DNA of 64,000 nucleotides from Acidimicrobiia bacterium (GTDB lineage: Bacteria; Acidobacteriota; Vicinamibacteria; Vicinamibacterales; UBA2999), in NCBI GenBank assembly GCA_016871275.1, contig VFZG01000017.1, positions 1-64,000 of the forward strand, in the 5' to 3' direction. Position 1 is the stretch's first letter, and every line of letters begins with the position of its first letter. The position numbers and the translations under genes were made by a program. A model generated the notes under the pieces. That model ran no database searches, had not been told where the DNA came from, and saw only the letters and a program-made list of their open reading frames with translations. Positions 28,734 through 38,794 of the stretch are shown here, piece after piece.

Positions 28734-30175
28734 CAGGCGCGGACCCGGTTCGGATTGCGCACCCGGATCAGCGTCAGCCACATGATCTTGATGTCGAGCG
28801 TCACCGACCAGTTCTCGATGTAATAGAGGTCGTATTCGATGCGCTTCTCGAGCGACGTGTTGCCACGCCAGCCGTTGACCTGCGCCCAGCCGGTGATGCC
28901 GGCCTTCACCTTGTGACGCAGCATGTACTGTGGGATGCGGTGCTTGAACTGCTCGACGAAGAACGGCCGCTCCGGCCGTGGGCCGACGATCGACATGTCG
29001 CCGACCAGCACGTTCCAGAACTGCGGCCACTCGTCGAGATCGTGCCGGCGCAGGAACGCCCCCACTTTGGTGGCGCGGGTGTCGTTCTCCTCGGCCCAGA
29101 TCGGCCCGGTGTCGTGCTCGGCGTCGGTGGGCATGGTGCGGAATTTGTAGACGGTGAACTGCTTGCCGTCGAGGCCCATGCGATCCTGCGCGAAGAACAC
29201 CGGCCCGGGAGAGCTGCGTTTGATCAGCCAGCTGATCAGCAGGCCGGGCACGGCCATCGCCGCCAGCGCCGCGGCTGAGATCACGATGTCGAGCACGCGC
29301 TTGATGAAGGCGCTGACACCTTGCAGCGGCACGTCGTTGAGGTTGATGACGGGCACGCCGTCCAGATTCTCGAGCCGCGCCCGCAGCGCGATGAACTGCA
29401 GCAGGTCGGGCACCACTTTCACGTCCACGCCCTCGCGGCTGGTCGACTCGACGAGGTCCAGCAGTTTCATGTGCTCTTCGAGCGGCAGCGCCACGTAGAG
29501 CTCGTCGACCTTTTCGTTCATCACCACGTCGGCGGCATCCGCCAGCGAACCGAGCAGCGGCAAGCCGCGGTAGCCGAGATGATCGCCACCCGCCTTGTCG
29601 TCGACGAAGCCGACGATCTGGTAGCCCAGCTCGCGGTGCTCGAGGATGCGGTCCGCTACCACGCGGGCCAGATCGCCGGCGCCGGCGATCAGGATCCGGC
29701 GCAGACCGATGCCGGCCATCCAGCGGCGCTCGAGCGCCTCGCGAATGAACTTGCGCGACAGGTAGCCGAACGTGATGTTGATGACCAGGAACAGGCCCCA
29801 GACAATGCGCGAGACCTCGAAGGCGCCGACCTCGCGCTGTGCCTGCGTGGCGTAGTAGGCCTGGTAGAACAGCGTGGCGACGACGCCGAGCACGACGGCG
29901 AAGATGCTGCCGACCAGCACGTTGAAAAAGTCGTCGATGCGCGATCGGCCGCGTCGCAACCGGTACAGACCCTGGAAGTGGAAGCCAAGCGGCACGATCA
30001 ACGCGACGAACGGCAGCACGTTGAGGTACTGCTCGATCGGCGGCGTCCCTCTGGTGACCGAGATCAGCCCGGTCTCGAAACGGAGCAGGTAGGCGAGCAG
30101 GAACGCGATCAGCCCCAGCACGGCGTCGGCGCCGACGTGAAACGCCACCAGCAGCCGGTTGTGACGCCTTACCAT
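28733..30175 (-). CDS. Polyprenyl-phosphate hexose-1-phosphate transferase (WcaJ type)
   Basis: A 480-residue initiating enzyme that loads a sugar phosphate, likely glucose-1-P, onto undecaprenyl phosphate. The N-terminal half has four or five membrane segments and a CoA-binding-like domain ([20 protein letters not shown]). The C-terminal catalytic domain has the membrane hairpin, [27 protein letters not shown] and PRPERP, then [12 protein letters not shown]. It overlaps the upstream glycosyltransferase by 7 nt, fitting an exopolysaccharide operon. Confidence 0.9.
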
Positions 30176-31290
30176 CGCTCCCCGGCCGGCGCACTCAAGG
30201 TGTCGCCGACCACGTCCTGGATTTCGCGGACGAAGCGGGCCCGCGAAAATGTTTCGGCGTGGCGGCGAATGCGCGCCGGGTCCCAGGCAATGGACGCCGC
30301 GCGCCGCATGCCAGTGGCGAGCGAGTCGACTGTCGGTTCGTCGAACAGCACGCCGGTCTCCCCGTCGATGACCGTGTCGAGCGCGCCGCCGCGCCCAAGC
30401 GCAATCACCGGGCGGCCGCAGGCCTGAGCCTCGACGGGCACGATCCCGAAGTCTTCTTCACCGGGCAGAATCGTGGCGGTGGCCGTTCGATAGAGCTCGC
30501 GGATCTCGTCGTCGCTGCGCCAGCCGAGCAGTTCGATGCCGTCGCCGGCCAGTCTTTCAAGGTTGCCGCGTTCGGGCCCGTTGCCCACCACGGTGAGCGA
30601 GACGCCAGCCTGTCGCGCAGCCATCATCGCGAGGTCCACGCGCTTGTACGGCACGAGCGCTGACACGACCAGAAACGTGGGCTGACTGCCCGCCATGGCT
30701 TCAGTGAAGGCCGGCTGGTAGTACTCGGTATCGACCGGTGGATAGACAAGGGTCGACTGCCGATTATAGTACAGCGCGATCCTCCGCGCAACGTGTTGAG
30801 AGATAGCAAGATAGCGGTGTACGCGGCCTTCCGTGGCGCGGTCCCATCGCGCCAGCCCCGCCAGCATCGGCCGCAGGATCGTACTGCCGAGTGTGCCGAC
30901 GCGCTCGGGGCCGAAGTAGGCGTCGAACTGATCCCAGGCATAGCGCATCGGCGTCAGGCAGTAGCAGAGGTGCCGCGCCCGGCCGTTGGCCACCACCGAC
31001 TTTGCCGCGCAGTGGCTCGTGCTGATCACCAGGTCATAGCCGTCGAGGTCGAACTGCTCGACGGCGATCGGAAAGAGCGGCAGATACTGGCGATACAGCC
31101 GGCCGGCCATCGGCAGCCAGTGGATCATCGAGCGCGTCACCGCCCGCTGCTCGATCACCGGCGAGGTGGTGCCCGGCAGGTAGACCAGCGTGAAGAGGTC
31201 GGCGGACGGAAAGATCTCGCAGAACACCTCGAGGGCCTTCTCGCCGCCGCGCATGCCGGTCAGCCAGTCGTGAATCAGCGCGACGCGCAA
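30169..31290 (-). CDS. Glycosyltransferase family 4
   Basis: A 373-residue GT-B enzyme. [21 protein letters not shown] starts the acceptor domain. The donor-binding half has [22 protein letters not shown] and [20 protein letters not shown], the E-x7-E motif of retaining GT4 enzymes. The N-terminus resembles WbaZ-type mannosyltransferases, but donor identity is uncertain. It starts with TTG at 31290. The RAYT element separates it from the other glycosyltransferase genes. Confidence 0.85.
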   Translation of the reverse strand: MRVALIHDWLTGMRGGEKALEVFCEIFPSADLFTLVYLPGTTSPVIEQRAVTRSMIHWLPMAGRLYRQYLPLFPIAVEQFDLDGYDLVISTSHCAAKSVVANGRARHLCYCLTPMRYAWDQFDAYFGPERVGTLGSTILRPMLAGLARWDRATEGRVHRYLAISQHVARRIALYYNRQSTLVYPPVDTEYYQPAFTEAMAGSQPTFLVVSALVPYKRVDLAMMAARQAGVSLTVVGNGPERGNLERLAGDGIELLGWRSDDEIRELYRTATATILPGEEDFGIVPVEAQACGRPVIALGRGGALDTVIDGETGVLFDEPTVDSLATGMRRAASIAWDPARIRRHAETFSRARFVREIQDVVGDTLSAPAGERW

Positions 31291-31414
31291 CCGCTTGATT
31301 GTAGCGTGGGAACGCGGCGCTCACGCCGAACAGAATCACGGTGCCGACGTCTCGCCACGCATCGCTCGTCGCTCATTTTCTTCGCACCCCTCCGTCCCGG
31401 GATGAGACACGAAA

Positions 31415-32193
31415 GTGGAAGGGGCCGGGCATCATTACAGTCCAAACGAATGGCTCATTTGGATTTAGGTCTCCCGACCGGACGCGTCGTGAGCCCGAGC
31501 AAGGGCGCGACTGTCGCGGCCCATTCGGCGTCGCCGATGGGTAAGTCTCGTCGAATGCATCGTCGTAGTTCATCGAGCTCCGACACTGTTTGAGGGGTAT
31601 TGACAAGCGCGAGCCAATTGTCTGGTTGCGGAATTGGCCATGGCGATAGCGGAATCAAGTGGCAATTGTTGCACTGCGCGTACAGGCTCCCCCATGCCCA
31701 ATGCTCAGCCGACTTCACGAGATTTTTCCGGAGTGCGTTCCGGTCTATGTAGCGGCAGACTCGAATCATGGAGGTGGTCGTCTGCACGGGCACTGCTTTG
31801 AACCGTCCTTGATAGACGTAGCCGCGGCCGCGCGCGTTGTGCGCGCCAGCCCACCGATTGGCATGTGTGCCCTCCATCCAATGCATATATGTGGATAGAT
31901 CTGCGATTCGATCGCAAGAAATTGAGAAATGCCAGTGGTTGTCGAGCACCTGGAAGTTGTGGATGCGAATGCGCCCGTGAGCTCGTTCGAGGGCTTCGTT
32001 AACGACGGCGGCGAACGCTTCGAAGTCGCGGTGGGTCAAGAACAGCTTTGAACCGCGGACACTACGGTTCATCACGTGGAACGCGATACCGGTGAGGGTA
32101 TGCCGGGGGCGTCTTGGCATGACGGGGACCTCCTCTCTTTCGGCCCAATCCGTCGCAAAAGCAATGCCGAAAAAGATCCCCGGCCCCTTACAC
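31415..32193. mobile_element. RAYT element bounded by imperfect inverted repeats
   Basis: Ends at 31415-31436 and 32172-32193 are near-identical inverted copies sharing AAGGGGCCGGG and ATC (about 18 of 22 positions). They enclose the tyrosine transposase gene. The right end contains the TAA stop of the upstream glycosyltransferase, so insertion was just at its 3' end. The interior looks less GC-rich than its surroundings. RAYT genes are normally flanked by REP-like palindromes; these ends may be that type. Confidence 0.65.
31455..32120 (-). CDS. REP-associated tyrosine transposase (Y1/RAYT)
   Basis: A 221-residue single-strand DNA transposase of the IS200/REP family. The HUH metal motif is DNHWHFSI (His62, His64) and the catalytic Tyr is in CRYIDRNALRKNLV (Tyr124). 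MPRRPRHTLTGIAFHVMNRS is the standard N-terminus, and the tail RPVGRPKSK is also typical. It appears intact. It has no accessory gene. Its host operon continues on both sides in the same direction, so it may be transcribed with the polysaccharide genes. Confidence 0.9.
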   Translation of the reverse strand: MPRRPRHTLTGIAFHVMNRSVRGSKLFLTHRDFEAFAAVVNEALERAHGRIRIHNFQVLDNHWHFSISCDRIADLSTYMHWMEGTHANRWAGAHNARGRGYVYQGRFKAVPVQTTTSMIRVCRYIDRNALRKNLVKSAEHWAWGSLYAQCNNCHLIPLSPWPIPQPDNWLALVNTPQTVSELDELRRCIRRDLPIGDAEWAATVAPLLGLTTRPVGRPKSK

Positions 32194-33297
32194 CGCCACC
32201 TGCATGTAGATCTCGTGGATCTTGCGGACGCTCTGCGCCCACGAAAACGAGTGTGCCCGACGGATGCCCTTGTCGATCAGGTCCGCCCTCAGCGACTCGT
32301 CGCCGACCGCCTGCAGCATCGCCGCGGCAATGGCCTCTTCGTCGTAGGGGTCCACCAGCAACGCGGCGCCACCGGCGACTTCGGGTAACGAGGAAACGTT
32401 GGACGTCACCACGGGCGTCCCGCACGCCATCGCTTCGAGCGGCGGCAGTCCGAACCCCTCATACAGCGACGGAAATACGAACGCGCGGGCCAGCCGGTAA
32501 AACGCGGCGAGCGTCTCGGTTGGCTGGAAGCCGAGGAACCGGACGTGCTTGTCGAGTTGGTGCTTGTGCACCGACTGGCGCAACGGCGGGTACTTCGAGA
32601 TCTCGTCGCCGATGATAATCAGCTTCAGGTCGTCGCCGGCCCGGCTGCGGGCGCGCCCGAACGCGTCGATCAGCCGTTCGAGGTTCTTGTGCGGCTTGAT
32701 GTTGCCGACGTACAGCACGAACGGGTGATCGAGCTGGTAGCGCTGCCGCACCATGTCCATGCGCTGCGGATTCGGGGGTGCGAGGAAGCGCTCGTCGATG
32801 GCGTTGTAGATCACCGCGACCTTGTCCGGCGGCACGTCGACATACTGCAGGATGTCCCGCTTCGACGCTTCCGACACCGTCAGGATGCGATCGGCCTTGC
32901 GCGACGCGGCCCACATCGAGCCCTTCGCATACAGGTGCGCCAGCCGGTTGGGCAGGTACTCCGGAAACCGCAGGTGGATGCAGTCGTGAATGGTGACGAC
33001 CGAACGGCAGCGGACCAGCGGCGGCAGCACATAGTGCGGCTCGTGCACCATACGCACGCGCTCGCGCGCCAGCGAGACCGGAATCCTGAATTGCTCCGCC
33101 ACCGAGTACATCGGCGCCGTCTCTGGGACCATGCGGAAGTTCTGCCCCAGCACATCCCCCGACTCCACATCGTCGGGGCGGCACAGCACGATGTAGTCCG
33201 TCTCGCGATCCAGCCGCGAGAGTTCCATCAGGATGTTGCGGATGTACGTGCCAATGCCGAAATCGCGCAGTTTCCGGGCGTCGATGGCGATGCGCAT
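32188..33297 (-). CDS. Glycosyltransferase family 4
   Basis: A 369-residue GT-B enzyme starting at ATG 33297 ([21 protein letters not shown]). The donor site has [19 protein letters not shown] and [22 protein letters not shown] with the retaining E-x7-E motif. [10 protein letters not shown] in the acceptor half is common in exopolysaccharide GT4 enzymes. It lies 5 nt downstream of a GT2 gene. Its stop codon is inside the right end of the RAYT element. Confidence 0.88.
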   Translation of the reverse strand: MRIAIDARKLRDFGIGTYIRNILMELSRLDRETDYIVLCRPDDVESGDVLGQNFRMVPETAPMYSVAEQFRIPVSLARERVRMVHEPHYVLPPLVRCRSVVTIHDCIHLRFPEYLPNRLAHLYAKGSMWAASRKADRILTVSEASKRDILQYVDVPPDKVAVIYNAIDERFLAPPNPQRMDMVRQRYQLDHPFVLYVGNIKPHKNLERLIDAFGRARSRAGDDLKLIIIGDEISKYPPLRQSVHKHQLDKHVRFLGFQPTETLAAFYRLARAFVFPSLYEGFGLPPLEAMACGTPVVTSNVSSLPEVAGGAALLVDPYDEEAIAAAMLQAVGDESLRADLIDKGIRRAHSFSWAQSVRKIHEIYMQVAV

Positions 33298-33302
33298 CGG
33301 CG

Positions 33303-34121
33303 TTACAGCTTGCCCGTGAGCATCAAATACGCCTTGAGCAGCGGCGTCCAGTGGGGCAGATGCTTCTGGTAGTAGGCGAGATGACTGTCCTGGCGCATCC
33401 GCTCGAGCCGCGGGTTCTTCGGCGCCGATCGGCCGCGGTGGTGCAGCACCTCTGCGCTGGCGACGTAGAGCGTGTGACGATCGCGTTTCGCCATCTCCAC
33501 GCACAAGTCGACATCTTCGTAATACATGAAGTACCGCTCGTCCAGCAGCCCGACGGCCTCGAGGTCGGGCCGGCGGATTGCCATGCACGCGCCCGACACC
33601 CATGGCACCTCGCGCGCCTGGCGGCTCAGCTTGTCCATCTTGCGGACGACGCGCCTGATCTTCCCGTGATACAGGCGCGTGAACAACATCTGGGTGATTT
33701 CGTTCCACGGACCGATCGCGGGGCCCCACGACAATTCCGGGAAACCGCGCTGCGTCAGCAGCCGGGCGCCGGCGATGGCCGCCTCCGGGTGCGCGGCTAG
33801 TCCGCGGATCAGCGTCTGAATCGCTCCCGGCGGCGCCTCGGTGTCCGGATTGATCAGCAGCACGTAGTCACTCGTCGTCGCGCGGATGCCGAGGTTGTTC
33901 GCCTTGGCAAAACCGAGGTTGCCGCCGGTCTCGATGACCTGAACCGTCGGCCATTGCTGGCGCACGTGCGCGACAGTCTCGTCAGTCGATCCGTTGTCGA
34001 CCACGGTGATCGTCGTCGGGAACGGATCCGTAGACCCGACCAGGCCGCGGAGGCAGGGTTCGATCTCGTCCACCGAGTTGAACGTCACGATGATGATGGC
34101 GAGGGTGTCCCTACCGGCCAA
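33303..34121 (-). CDS. Glycosyltransferase family 2 (rhamnosyltransferase-like)
   Basis: A 272-residue GT-A enzyme. It has IIIVTFNSVDEIEPCL, VVDNGSTDETV, the DxD-type LLINPDTEAP, and the acceptor motif YFMYYEDVDLC (ED). These are typical of inverting GT2 enzymes such as rhamnosyltransferases. The TTG start (34121) follows GAGGAGG and overlaps the upstream stop by 11 nt. The sugar donor is not shown by the sequence. Confidence 0.85.
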   Translation of the reverse strand: MAGRDTLAIIIVTFNSVDEIEPCLRGLVGSTDPFPTTITVVDNGSTDETVAHVRQQWPTVQVIETGGNLGFAKANNLGIRATTSDYVLLINPDTEAPPGAIQTLIRGLAAHPEAAIAGARLLTQRGFPELSWGPAIGPWNEITQMLFTRLYHGKIRRVVRKMDKLSRQAREVPWVSGACMAIRRPDLEAVGLLDERYFMYYEDVDLCVEMAKRDRHTLYVASAEVLHHRGRSAPKNPRLERMRQDSHLAYYQKHLPHWTPLLKAYLMLTGKL

Positions 34122-35193
34122 GCGCCACCTCCTCGAGTACGGACAGCGTATCGTCGGCGGCGCGCGTCCAGTCGAAACGGCCCAGCACCGCCGGCGCGTG
34201 ATCCAGAAGGGATTGTCTGGCGTCCCGACTGGTCAGCAGCTCGACGAGCGCGGTGGCGACATCCTGATCGGATGCGGCCGGCGACACGAACCTGGCCGCC
34301 TCGCCGCACACCTCGCGCGCGATCGGCGTGTCGAGCAGCACTGGCGGCACGCCGCGTACCAGCGCCTCGATGGGCGTCAGTCCGAATCCCTCGTACTCAG
34401 ACAGGAACGCGAACACGCGGGCGTTTCGGTACAGGGCAGCCAGCGTCTCGTCGTCCACAAACGACTGGAGGTTGATGCGATCCGCGTACGGCGATTGCCG
34501 GCGAAGCGCGTCGAGATCGACCGCCGGGTCCCGATTCTCGCCCACGATGTCCAGATACGCGTCCGGCACGCGCGCGGCGGCAAGATTGAACGCGGCGATC
34601 AGACGGTCCACTCGTCGTCTCGCGAGAATGGAGCCGACGTACAGCACGTTCGCCCGTTCGTTCGGACGACTGTGCGAACGTTCGCCGAAGCCAACGCCGG
34701 GCGTAATCACCCGAATGCGGCCGGCGTTGATGCCGATGTAGCGCTGAATCTCCGCCCGCGAGAACTGGCTGATCGTGATCACGGCGCGTGCGCGCCGGGC
34801 CGACCAGGCGCTGAGCAGCCGCCGGCGCGTGCCCTCGTGGAACGAGAACCATTCCGGGTGGGCAAAGAACGACACGTCGTGAATCGTCAGGACCATGGGA
34901 GCGGCCACCGTGGCTGGAGCAGTGTAGCCCGGCGCGAAGAACACATCCGGACGATGTGCACGGATGGCGCGCGGCAAGACGAACTGCTCCCAGGCGGTGC
35001 CGCCGGCGCCGTTGGCAAGATGGACGTCTGCCGGCCAGCGCGATGCGCCCTCGATCGGCGCGTGGGCCACCAGGTGCCACTCGTGCCGCCGCGCCCGGTC
35101 GCTGGCCGCCCAGGCGTCGAGCAGCCGCGACACATACCGGCCCACGCCCGTGGGCCGGCCGCACAGTTCGCGCGCGTCAATGACGACGCGCAT
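34111..35193 (-). CDS. Glycosyltransferase family 4
   Basis: A 360-residue GT-B enzyme from ATG 35193 (MRVVIDARELCGRPTGVGRYV). It has TIHDVSFFAHPEWF, LYVGSILARRRVDRLIAAF and LSEYEGFGLTPIEALVRGVPPV. The second Glu of the E-x7-E motif is present. It overlaps the previous gene by 17 nt and the following GT2 by 11 nt, indicating tight coupling within the operon. Confidence 0.87.
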   Translation of the reverse strand: MRVVIDARELCGRPTGVGRYVSRLLDAWAASDRARRHEWHLVAHAPIEGASRWPADVHLANGAGGTAWEQFVLPRAIRAHRPDVFFAPGYTAPATVAAPMVLTIHDVSFFAHPEWFSFHEGTRRRLLSAWSARRARAVITISQFSRAEIQRYIGINAGRIRVITPGVGFGERSHSRPNERANVLYVGSILARRRVDRLIAAFNLAAARVPDAYLDIVGENRDPAVDLDALRRQSPYADRINLQSFVDDETLAALYRNARVFAFLSEYEGFGLTPIEALVRGVPPVLLDTPIAREVCGEAARFVSPAASDQDVATALVELLTSRDARQSLLDHAPAVLGRFDWTRAADDTLSVLEEVALGR

Positions 35194-36298
35194 GGACCTC
35201 GAGGGCAGATTGATAGGCGCGCCGTGCGGCGGTGGCGCAGGCATCCCAGCTGTACTTCGATGCCTGTTGCAGACCGCGCGCAATGCGGTCGCGGTTGTCT
35301 CCGGCGAGGATCGCTGCCATCTCGCGGGTGAACGCGTCGGCGTCATCCGGAGCGATCGGCGTGGCGGCGGATCCCGCGACTTCGGGCAGCGAGCCGCGCG
35401 ATGACACGATGACCGGTACGCCGCACGCCATGGCCTCGAGCACCGGCAAGCCAAAGCCTTCTTCGTAGGAGGGCAGCACCAGCATGACGGCGCCGGCGTA
35501 GAGCTCGATGCGCCTGGCGGTGTCCACGTAGCCCGTGATCGTGACGTGACCCTTGAGCGGTGCCTGTTTGCAACGTTCTTCCCATCGGGCCGATGCCGGC
35601 GTGCGGTGCCCGGCCAGCACCAGCGGCGGGGCATCGCCCAGCCGGGCGCGCAAACGGCCATAGGCCTCGAGCAGGGTGCCCACGTTCTTGCGCACGCTCA
35701 AGGTTCCCATGAACAGGATGTGACGGGGCATTCTGCGTTGCCGCACGTCGCCCGCCCATGTGGGCTGCCCGGCGGAACAGACGTGCACGCGCGCGGGATC
35801 GAGCCGCAACTGGCGCGTGACCTCGCCGGCCGCGTAGTTGGACGAGACGATCACGGCATCCGCCCTCGCGGCGTGCGCCCGCGCCAACGCCGGATAGTCG
35901 CGACGGATTTCCGCCGAGAGCTGATCGGCATGACGCAGGAAGTCGAGATCGTGGATCGTCACCACCTGGGCGCCACCCGTCGTGGGGATCAGCAGGGGAC
36001 TCTGGCTGTGCACGACGTCTATCGGGCCTGCGAACCACTCGACCGGCGGCCACTCGAGCCGATTCCACGACCAGACCAAGGCCCGCACCGGGGTCCTGAC
36101 GTCCACAATGCGGACACCTGGCACCTCCGATGCCAGAGCAGGCGCCGGCCGATCCTTCCAGGAGTTCGTGAACAGCGCGAGCTGGTCCAGTCGGCGGGGG
36201 CCGGACTGCACGGCCAGCGCTCTGGCCAACTCGTGGACGTATTCGCCGACGCCGGTCCGCTCGCGCAGCGCCGGCCGGTAGTCGACGAGAATCCGCAC
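35177..36298 (-). CDS. Glycosyltransferase family 4, first gene of the minus-strand glycan operon
   Basis: A 373-residue GT-B enzyme with MRILVDYRPALRERTGVGEYV, TIHDLDFLRHADQ, LFMGTLSVRKNVGTLLEAY and PSYEEGFGLPVLEAMACGVPVI. It starts with GTG at 36298. It heads the minus-strand run of glycosyltransferases, divergent from ugd with 95 bp between the starts, so its promoter must lie in that gap. Confidence 0.87.
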   Translation of the reverse strand: MRILVDYRPALRERTGVGEYVHELARALAVQSGPRRLDQLALFTNSWKDRPAPALASEVPGVRIVDVRTPVRALVWSWNRLEWPPVEWFAGPIDVVHSQSPLLIPTTGGAQVVTIHDLDFLRHADQLSAEIRRDYPALARAHAARADAVIVSSNYAAGEVTRQLRLDPARVHVCSAGQPTWAGDVRQRRMPRHILFMGTLSVRKNVGTLLEAYGRLRARLGDAPPLVLAGHRTPASARWEERCKQAPLKGHVTITGYVDTARRIELYAGAVMLVLPSYEEGFGLPVLEAMACGVPVIVSSRGSLPEVAGSAATPIAPDDADAFTREMAAILAGDNRDRIARGLQQASKYSWDACATAARRAYQSALEVHARRH

Positions 36299-36345
36299 GC
36301 CGATGAGAGTACCACAAACGCGGCAAGTCCTTGTGGTTCAGTATG

Positions 36346-36374
36346 TTGACTGGTCTGAACCCGAATGATACGCT
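36346..36374 (+). promoter_or_regulatory. Putative promoter of ugd-galE
   Basis: TTGACT (36346-36351), a 17-bp spacer and TACGCT (36369-36374), with initiation near 36381. A GGGGG run precedes the ATG at 36394. The short region also has to drive the opposite glycosyltransferase operon. Confidence 0.4.
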
Positions 36375-36393
36375 GAAATCTTTTGGGGGCTGA

Positions 36394-37692
36394 ATGAAGA
36401 TCGCGGTGGTAGGCACCGGGTATGTCGGGCTGGTGGCTGGAGCCGGCTTTGCTGAATCGGGTAACGACGTCGTCTGTGTTGACAACGACACCGCCAAGGT
36501 CGCCAAGCTCCGGCGCGGCAGGGTCCCAATCTACGAACCGGGCCTGGAAGAGCTGGTCACGCGCAACAAGTCCGAGGGCCGGCTGGTGTTCACGACCGAT
36601 CTGGCCAAGGCGGTGCGCGCCGCGGACGTCTGCTTCATTGCCGTCGGCACGCCGCAGGGCGAGGACGGCTCTGCCGACCTGCGCCACGTGATGACGGTCG
36701 CGCGCGACATTGCCCGCGTGATGAACGGCTACAAGGTGATCGTCAACAAGAGCACCGTTCCGGTCGGCACCGCCGAGAACGTGCGCGAAGTGGTGCGCCG
36801 CGAAACCACCCATCCCTTCAGCGTGGTCAGCAATCCCGAGTTCCTGAAACAGGGCGCCGCGGTTGACGACTTCATGAAGCCCGATCGCGTGGTGATTGGC
36901 GCCGAGGATCCTCGCGCGGCCGAGATCATGGTGAAGCTCCACAAGCCGTTCACCCGTACTGGCGCGCCGATCATGGTGATGGACTGCGCCAGCGCCGAGC
37001 TGGCGAAGTACGCGGCGAACGCGCTGCTCGCCACCAAGATCTCGTTCATGAACGAAGTCGCCAACGTCTGCGACGCCTTCGGCGCCGACGTCGATCGCGT
37101 CCGCCAGGCGGTCGGCTCGGATCGTCGCATCGGCAACTCGTTCCTGTTCCCCGGTGTCGGTTACGGCGGCAGCTGCTTCCCGAAGGATGTGAAGGCGCTG
37201 GTCCGGTTCTCCTCGGACCGGAAGTACGACTTCAAGATCCTCAAGGCGGTCGATACCGTCAACGATCTGCAGAAGCGTGTGCTGGTGAAGAAGATCGAGG
37301 CCCACTTCGGCAGCGCGCTCAAAGGCAAGACCATCGCCGTGTGGGGCCTGGCGTTCAAGCCGAAGACCGACGACATGCGCGAGGCGCCTGCCGTGCCGAT
37401 TATCGAGGCGCTGCTGGCGAAGGGCGCCAAGGTGCAGGCCTACGATCCCGAGGCGATGAAAGCGGCCAAGGCCGTTTTCGGAACCAGGATCGGTTATGCG
37501 GCGCGCAACTACGATGCCCTCACAGGCGCCGATGCGCTGGCAGTGGTCACCGAGTGGCAGGAGTTCCGCGAGCCAGATTTCGCGCGGATGAAGAAACTGA
37601 TGCGCACGCCGGTGATCTTCGACGGCCGTAACATCTATCAGAAAGACCAGATGCAGCAGCTCGGCTTCACATACTTCTCAATCGGCCGCTGA
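36394..37692 (+). CDS. ugd: UDP-glucose 6-dehydrogenase
   Basis: A 432-residue cytoplasmic enzyme oxidising UDP-glucose to UDP-glucuronate with two NAD+. It has the N-terminal GTGYVGLVAG NAD site, the STVPVGTAENV and NPEFLKQGAAVDDF substrate motifs, catalytic Cys261 in GYGGSCFPKD, and the C-terminal WGLAFKPKTDDMREAP. It is overlapped by 1 nt by galE. Its product feeds the decarboxylase at 27.8 kb. Confidence 0.95.
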   Translation: MKIAVVGTGYVGLVAGAGFAESGNDVVCVDNDTAKVAKLRRGRVPIYEPGLEELVTRNKSEGRLVFTTDLAKAVRAADVCFIAVGTPQGEDGSADLRHVMTVARDIARVMNGYKVIVNKSTVPVGTAENVREVVRRETTHPFSVVSNPEFLKQGAAVDDFMKPDRVVIGAEDPRAAEIMVKLHKPFTRTGAPIMVMDCASAELAKYAANALLATKISFMNEVANVCDAFGADVDRVRQAVGSDRRIGNSFLFPGVGYGGSCFPKDVKALVRFSSDRKYDFKILKAVDTVNDLQKRVLVKKIEAHFGSALKGKTIAVWGLAFKPKTDDMREAPAVPIIEALLAKGAKVQAYDPEAMKAAKAVFGTRIGYAARNYDALTGADALAVVTEWQEFREPDFARMKKLMRTPVIFDGRNIYQKDQMQQLGFTYFSIGR

Positions 37693-38693
37693 TGGCGCGA
37701 GTGGTAGTTACCGGCGGTGCCGGCTACATCGGCAGCCACGCCGTGCGCGCGCTGGCCGAACACGGGCACGCCGTCGCGGTGCTCGACGACCTGTCGGCCG
37801 GTCACGCGCAGGCGGTTCCGAAGGGTGTGCCGCTGGTGCGTGCCGCGATTCACGATCGGGACGCCGTGCATCGCCTGCTGATCGAGCATCGGGCCGATGC
37901 GGTGATGCACTTTGCCGCCTGGCTCGCGGTGGGTGAGTCGGTCCGCACGCCGGTCGACTACTACCGCAACAACGTCACCGGCACATTGAGCGTCCTCGAC
38001 GCCATGCGGGACGCCGGCGTGACTCGATTCATCTTCTCGTCCACCTGTGCGGTCTACGGCGAGCCGGAGCGCGTGCCGATCGTCGAGTCGCTGGCCACGC
38101 AGCCGATCAACGCGTACGGCGAAACCAAATTGACCATCGAACGTGCCCTGCCGCACATCGAGCGGGCGCATGGCATCAAGTGGATGGCCTTGAGGTACTT
38201 CAACGCCGCGGGCGCGCACCCGGATGGCACGATCGGCGAAGATCACGCAGATGAGGTGCACGTGATTCCGCTGGCGATTCGCGCGGCCACCGGCGGCGCG
38301 CCGCTGCAGGTGTTCGGCGAGGACTATCCCACGCCGGATGGCACCTGCCTGCGCGACTACATTCACGTCTGCGACCTCGCCGACGGCCACATGCGAGCCC
38401 TCGAGGCGCTGGAACGGGGCGCGCCGTCGGACGCCTACAACCTCGGCACCGGCCGGCCGCACTCGGTGAAGGCGGTCATCGCGGCGGTTGGGCGGGTGGT
38501 CGGCCGCCCGGTCGCGTGGGCCGCGGCGCCGCGCCGTCCCGGTGATCCTGCGGTACTCTATGCCTCCAGTGACCGCGCGCAGCGTGAACTGGGCTGGACT
38601 CCGAACTACCCCGACCTCGAGGTCATCGTCCGTCACGCGTGGCAGTGGCACTCGGGCCACCCGCGAGGGTATTCACCTGAGCGCAGTAACTGA
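37692..38693 (+). CDS. galE: UDP-glucose 4-epimerase
   Basis: A 333-residue extended short-chain dehydrogenase interconverting UDP-glucose and UDP-galactose. It has GGAGYIGSHAV, FAAWLAVGESV, SSTCAVYGEP, the catalytic Tyr-x3-Lys in AYGETK, and RYFNAAGA. The C-terminal LRDYIHVCDLADGH and YNLGTGRPHSV are canonical GalE. The start at 37692 shares a base with the ugd stop. It supplies UDP-galactose for the exopolysaccharide locus. Confidence 0.93.
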   Translation: MARVVVTGGAGYIGSHAVRALAEHGHAVAVLDDLSAGHAQAVPKGVPLVRAAIHDRDAVHRLLIEHRADAVMHFAAWLAVGESVRTPVDYYRNNVTGTLSVLDAMRDAGVTRFIFSSTCAVYGEPERVPIVESLATQPINAYGETKLTIERALPHIERAHGIKWMALRYFNAAGAHPDGTIGEDHADEVHVIPLAIRAATGGAPLQVFGEDYPTPDGTCLRDYIHVCDLADGHMRALEALERGAPSDAYNLGTGRPHSVKAVIAAVGRVVGRPVAWAAAPRRPGDPAVLYASSDRAQRELGWTPNYPDLEVIVRHAWQWHSGHPRGYSPERSN

Positions 38694-38730
38694 AGGATTC
38701 TCACTGCCGGCATGCTCCTCGCAGCCGGTG

Positions 38731-38753
38731 GGGCCGTTCCGTAGGAACGGCCC
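38731..38753. other. Strong 10-bp hairpin after galE
   Basis: A perfect 10-bp stem (38731-38740 with 38744-38753, loop GTA) lies between galE and the ABC exporter gene. There is no T run on either side, so it is either a weak terminator or an extragenic palindrome. Confidence 0.55.
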
Positions 38754-38794
38754 GGTCGTGCGATCGCGGGTCCGTACTGTTAGCTGACGCCCCT

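Noticed and set aside
38731-38753. A confident Rho-independent terminator after galE
   Set aside because: The stem is perfect but no T run follows on either strand; it is listed only as a hairpin.
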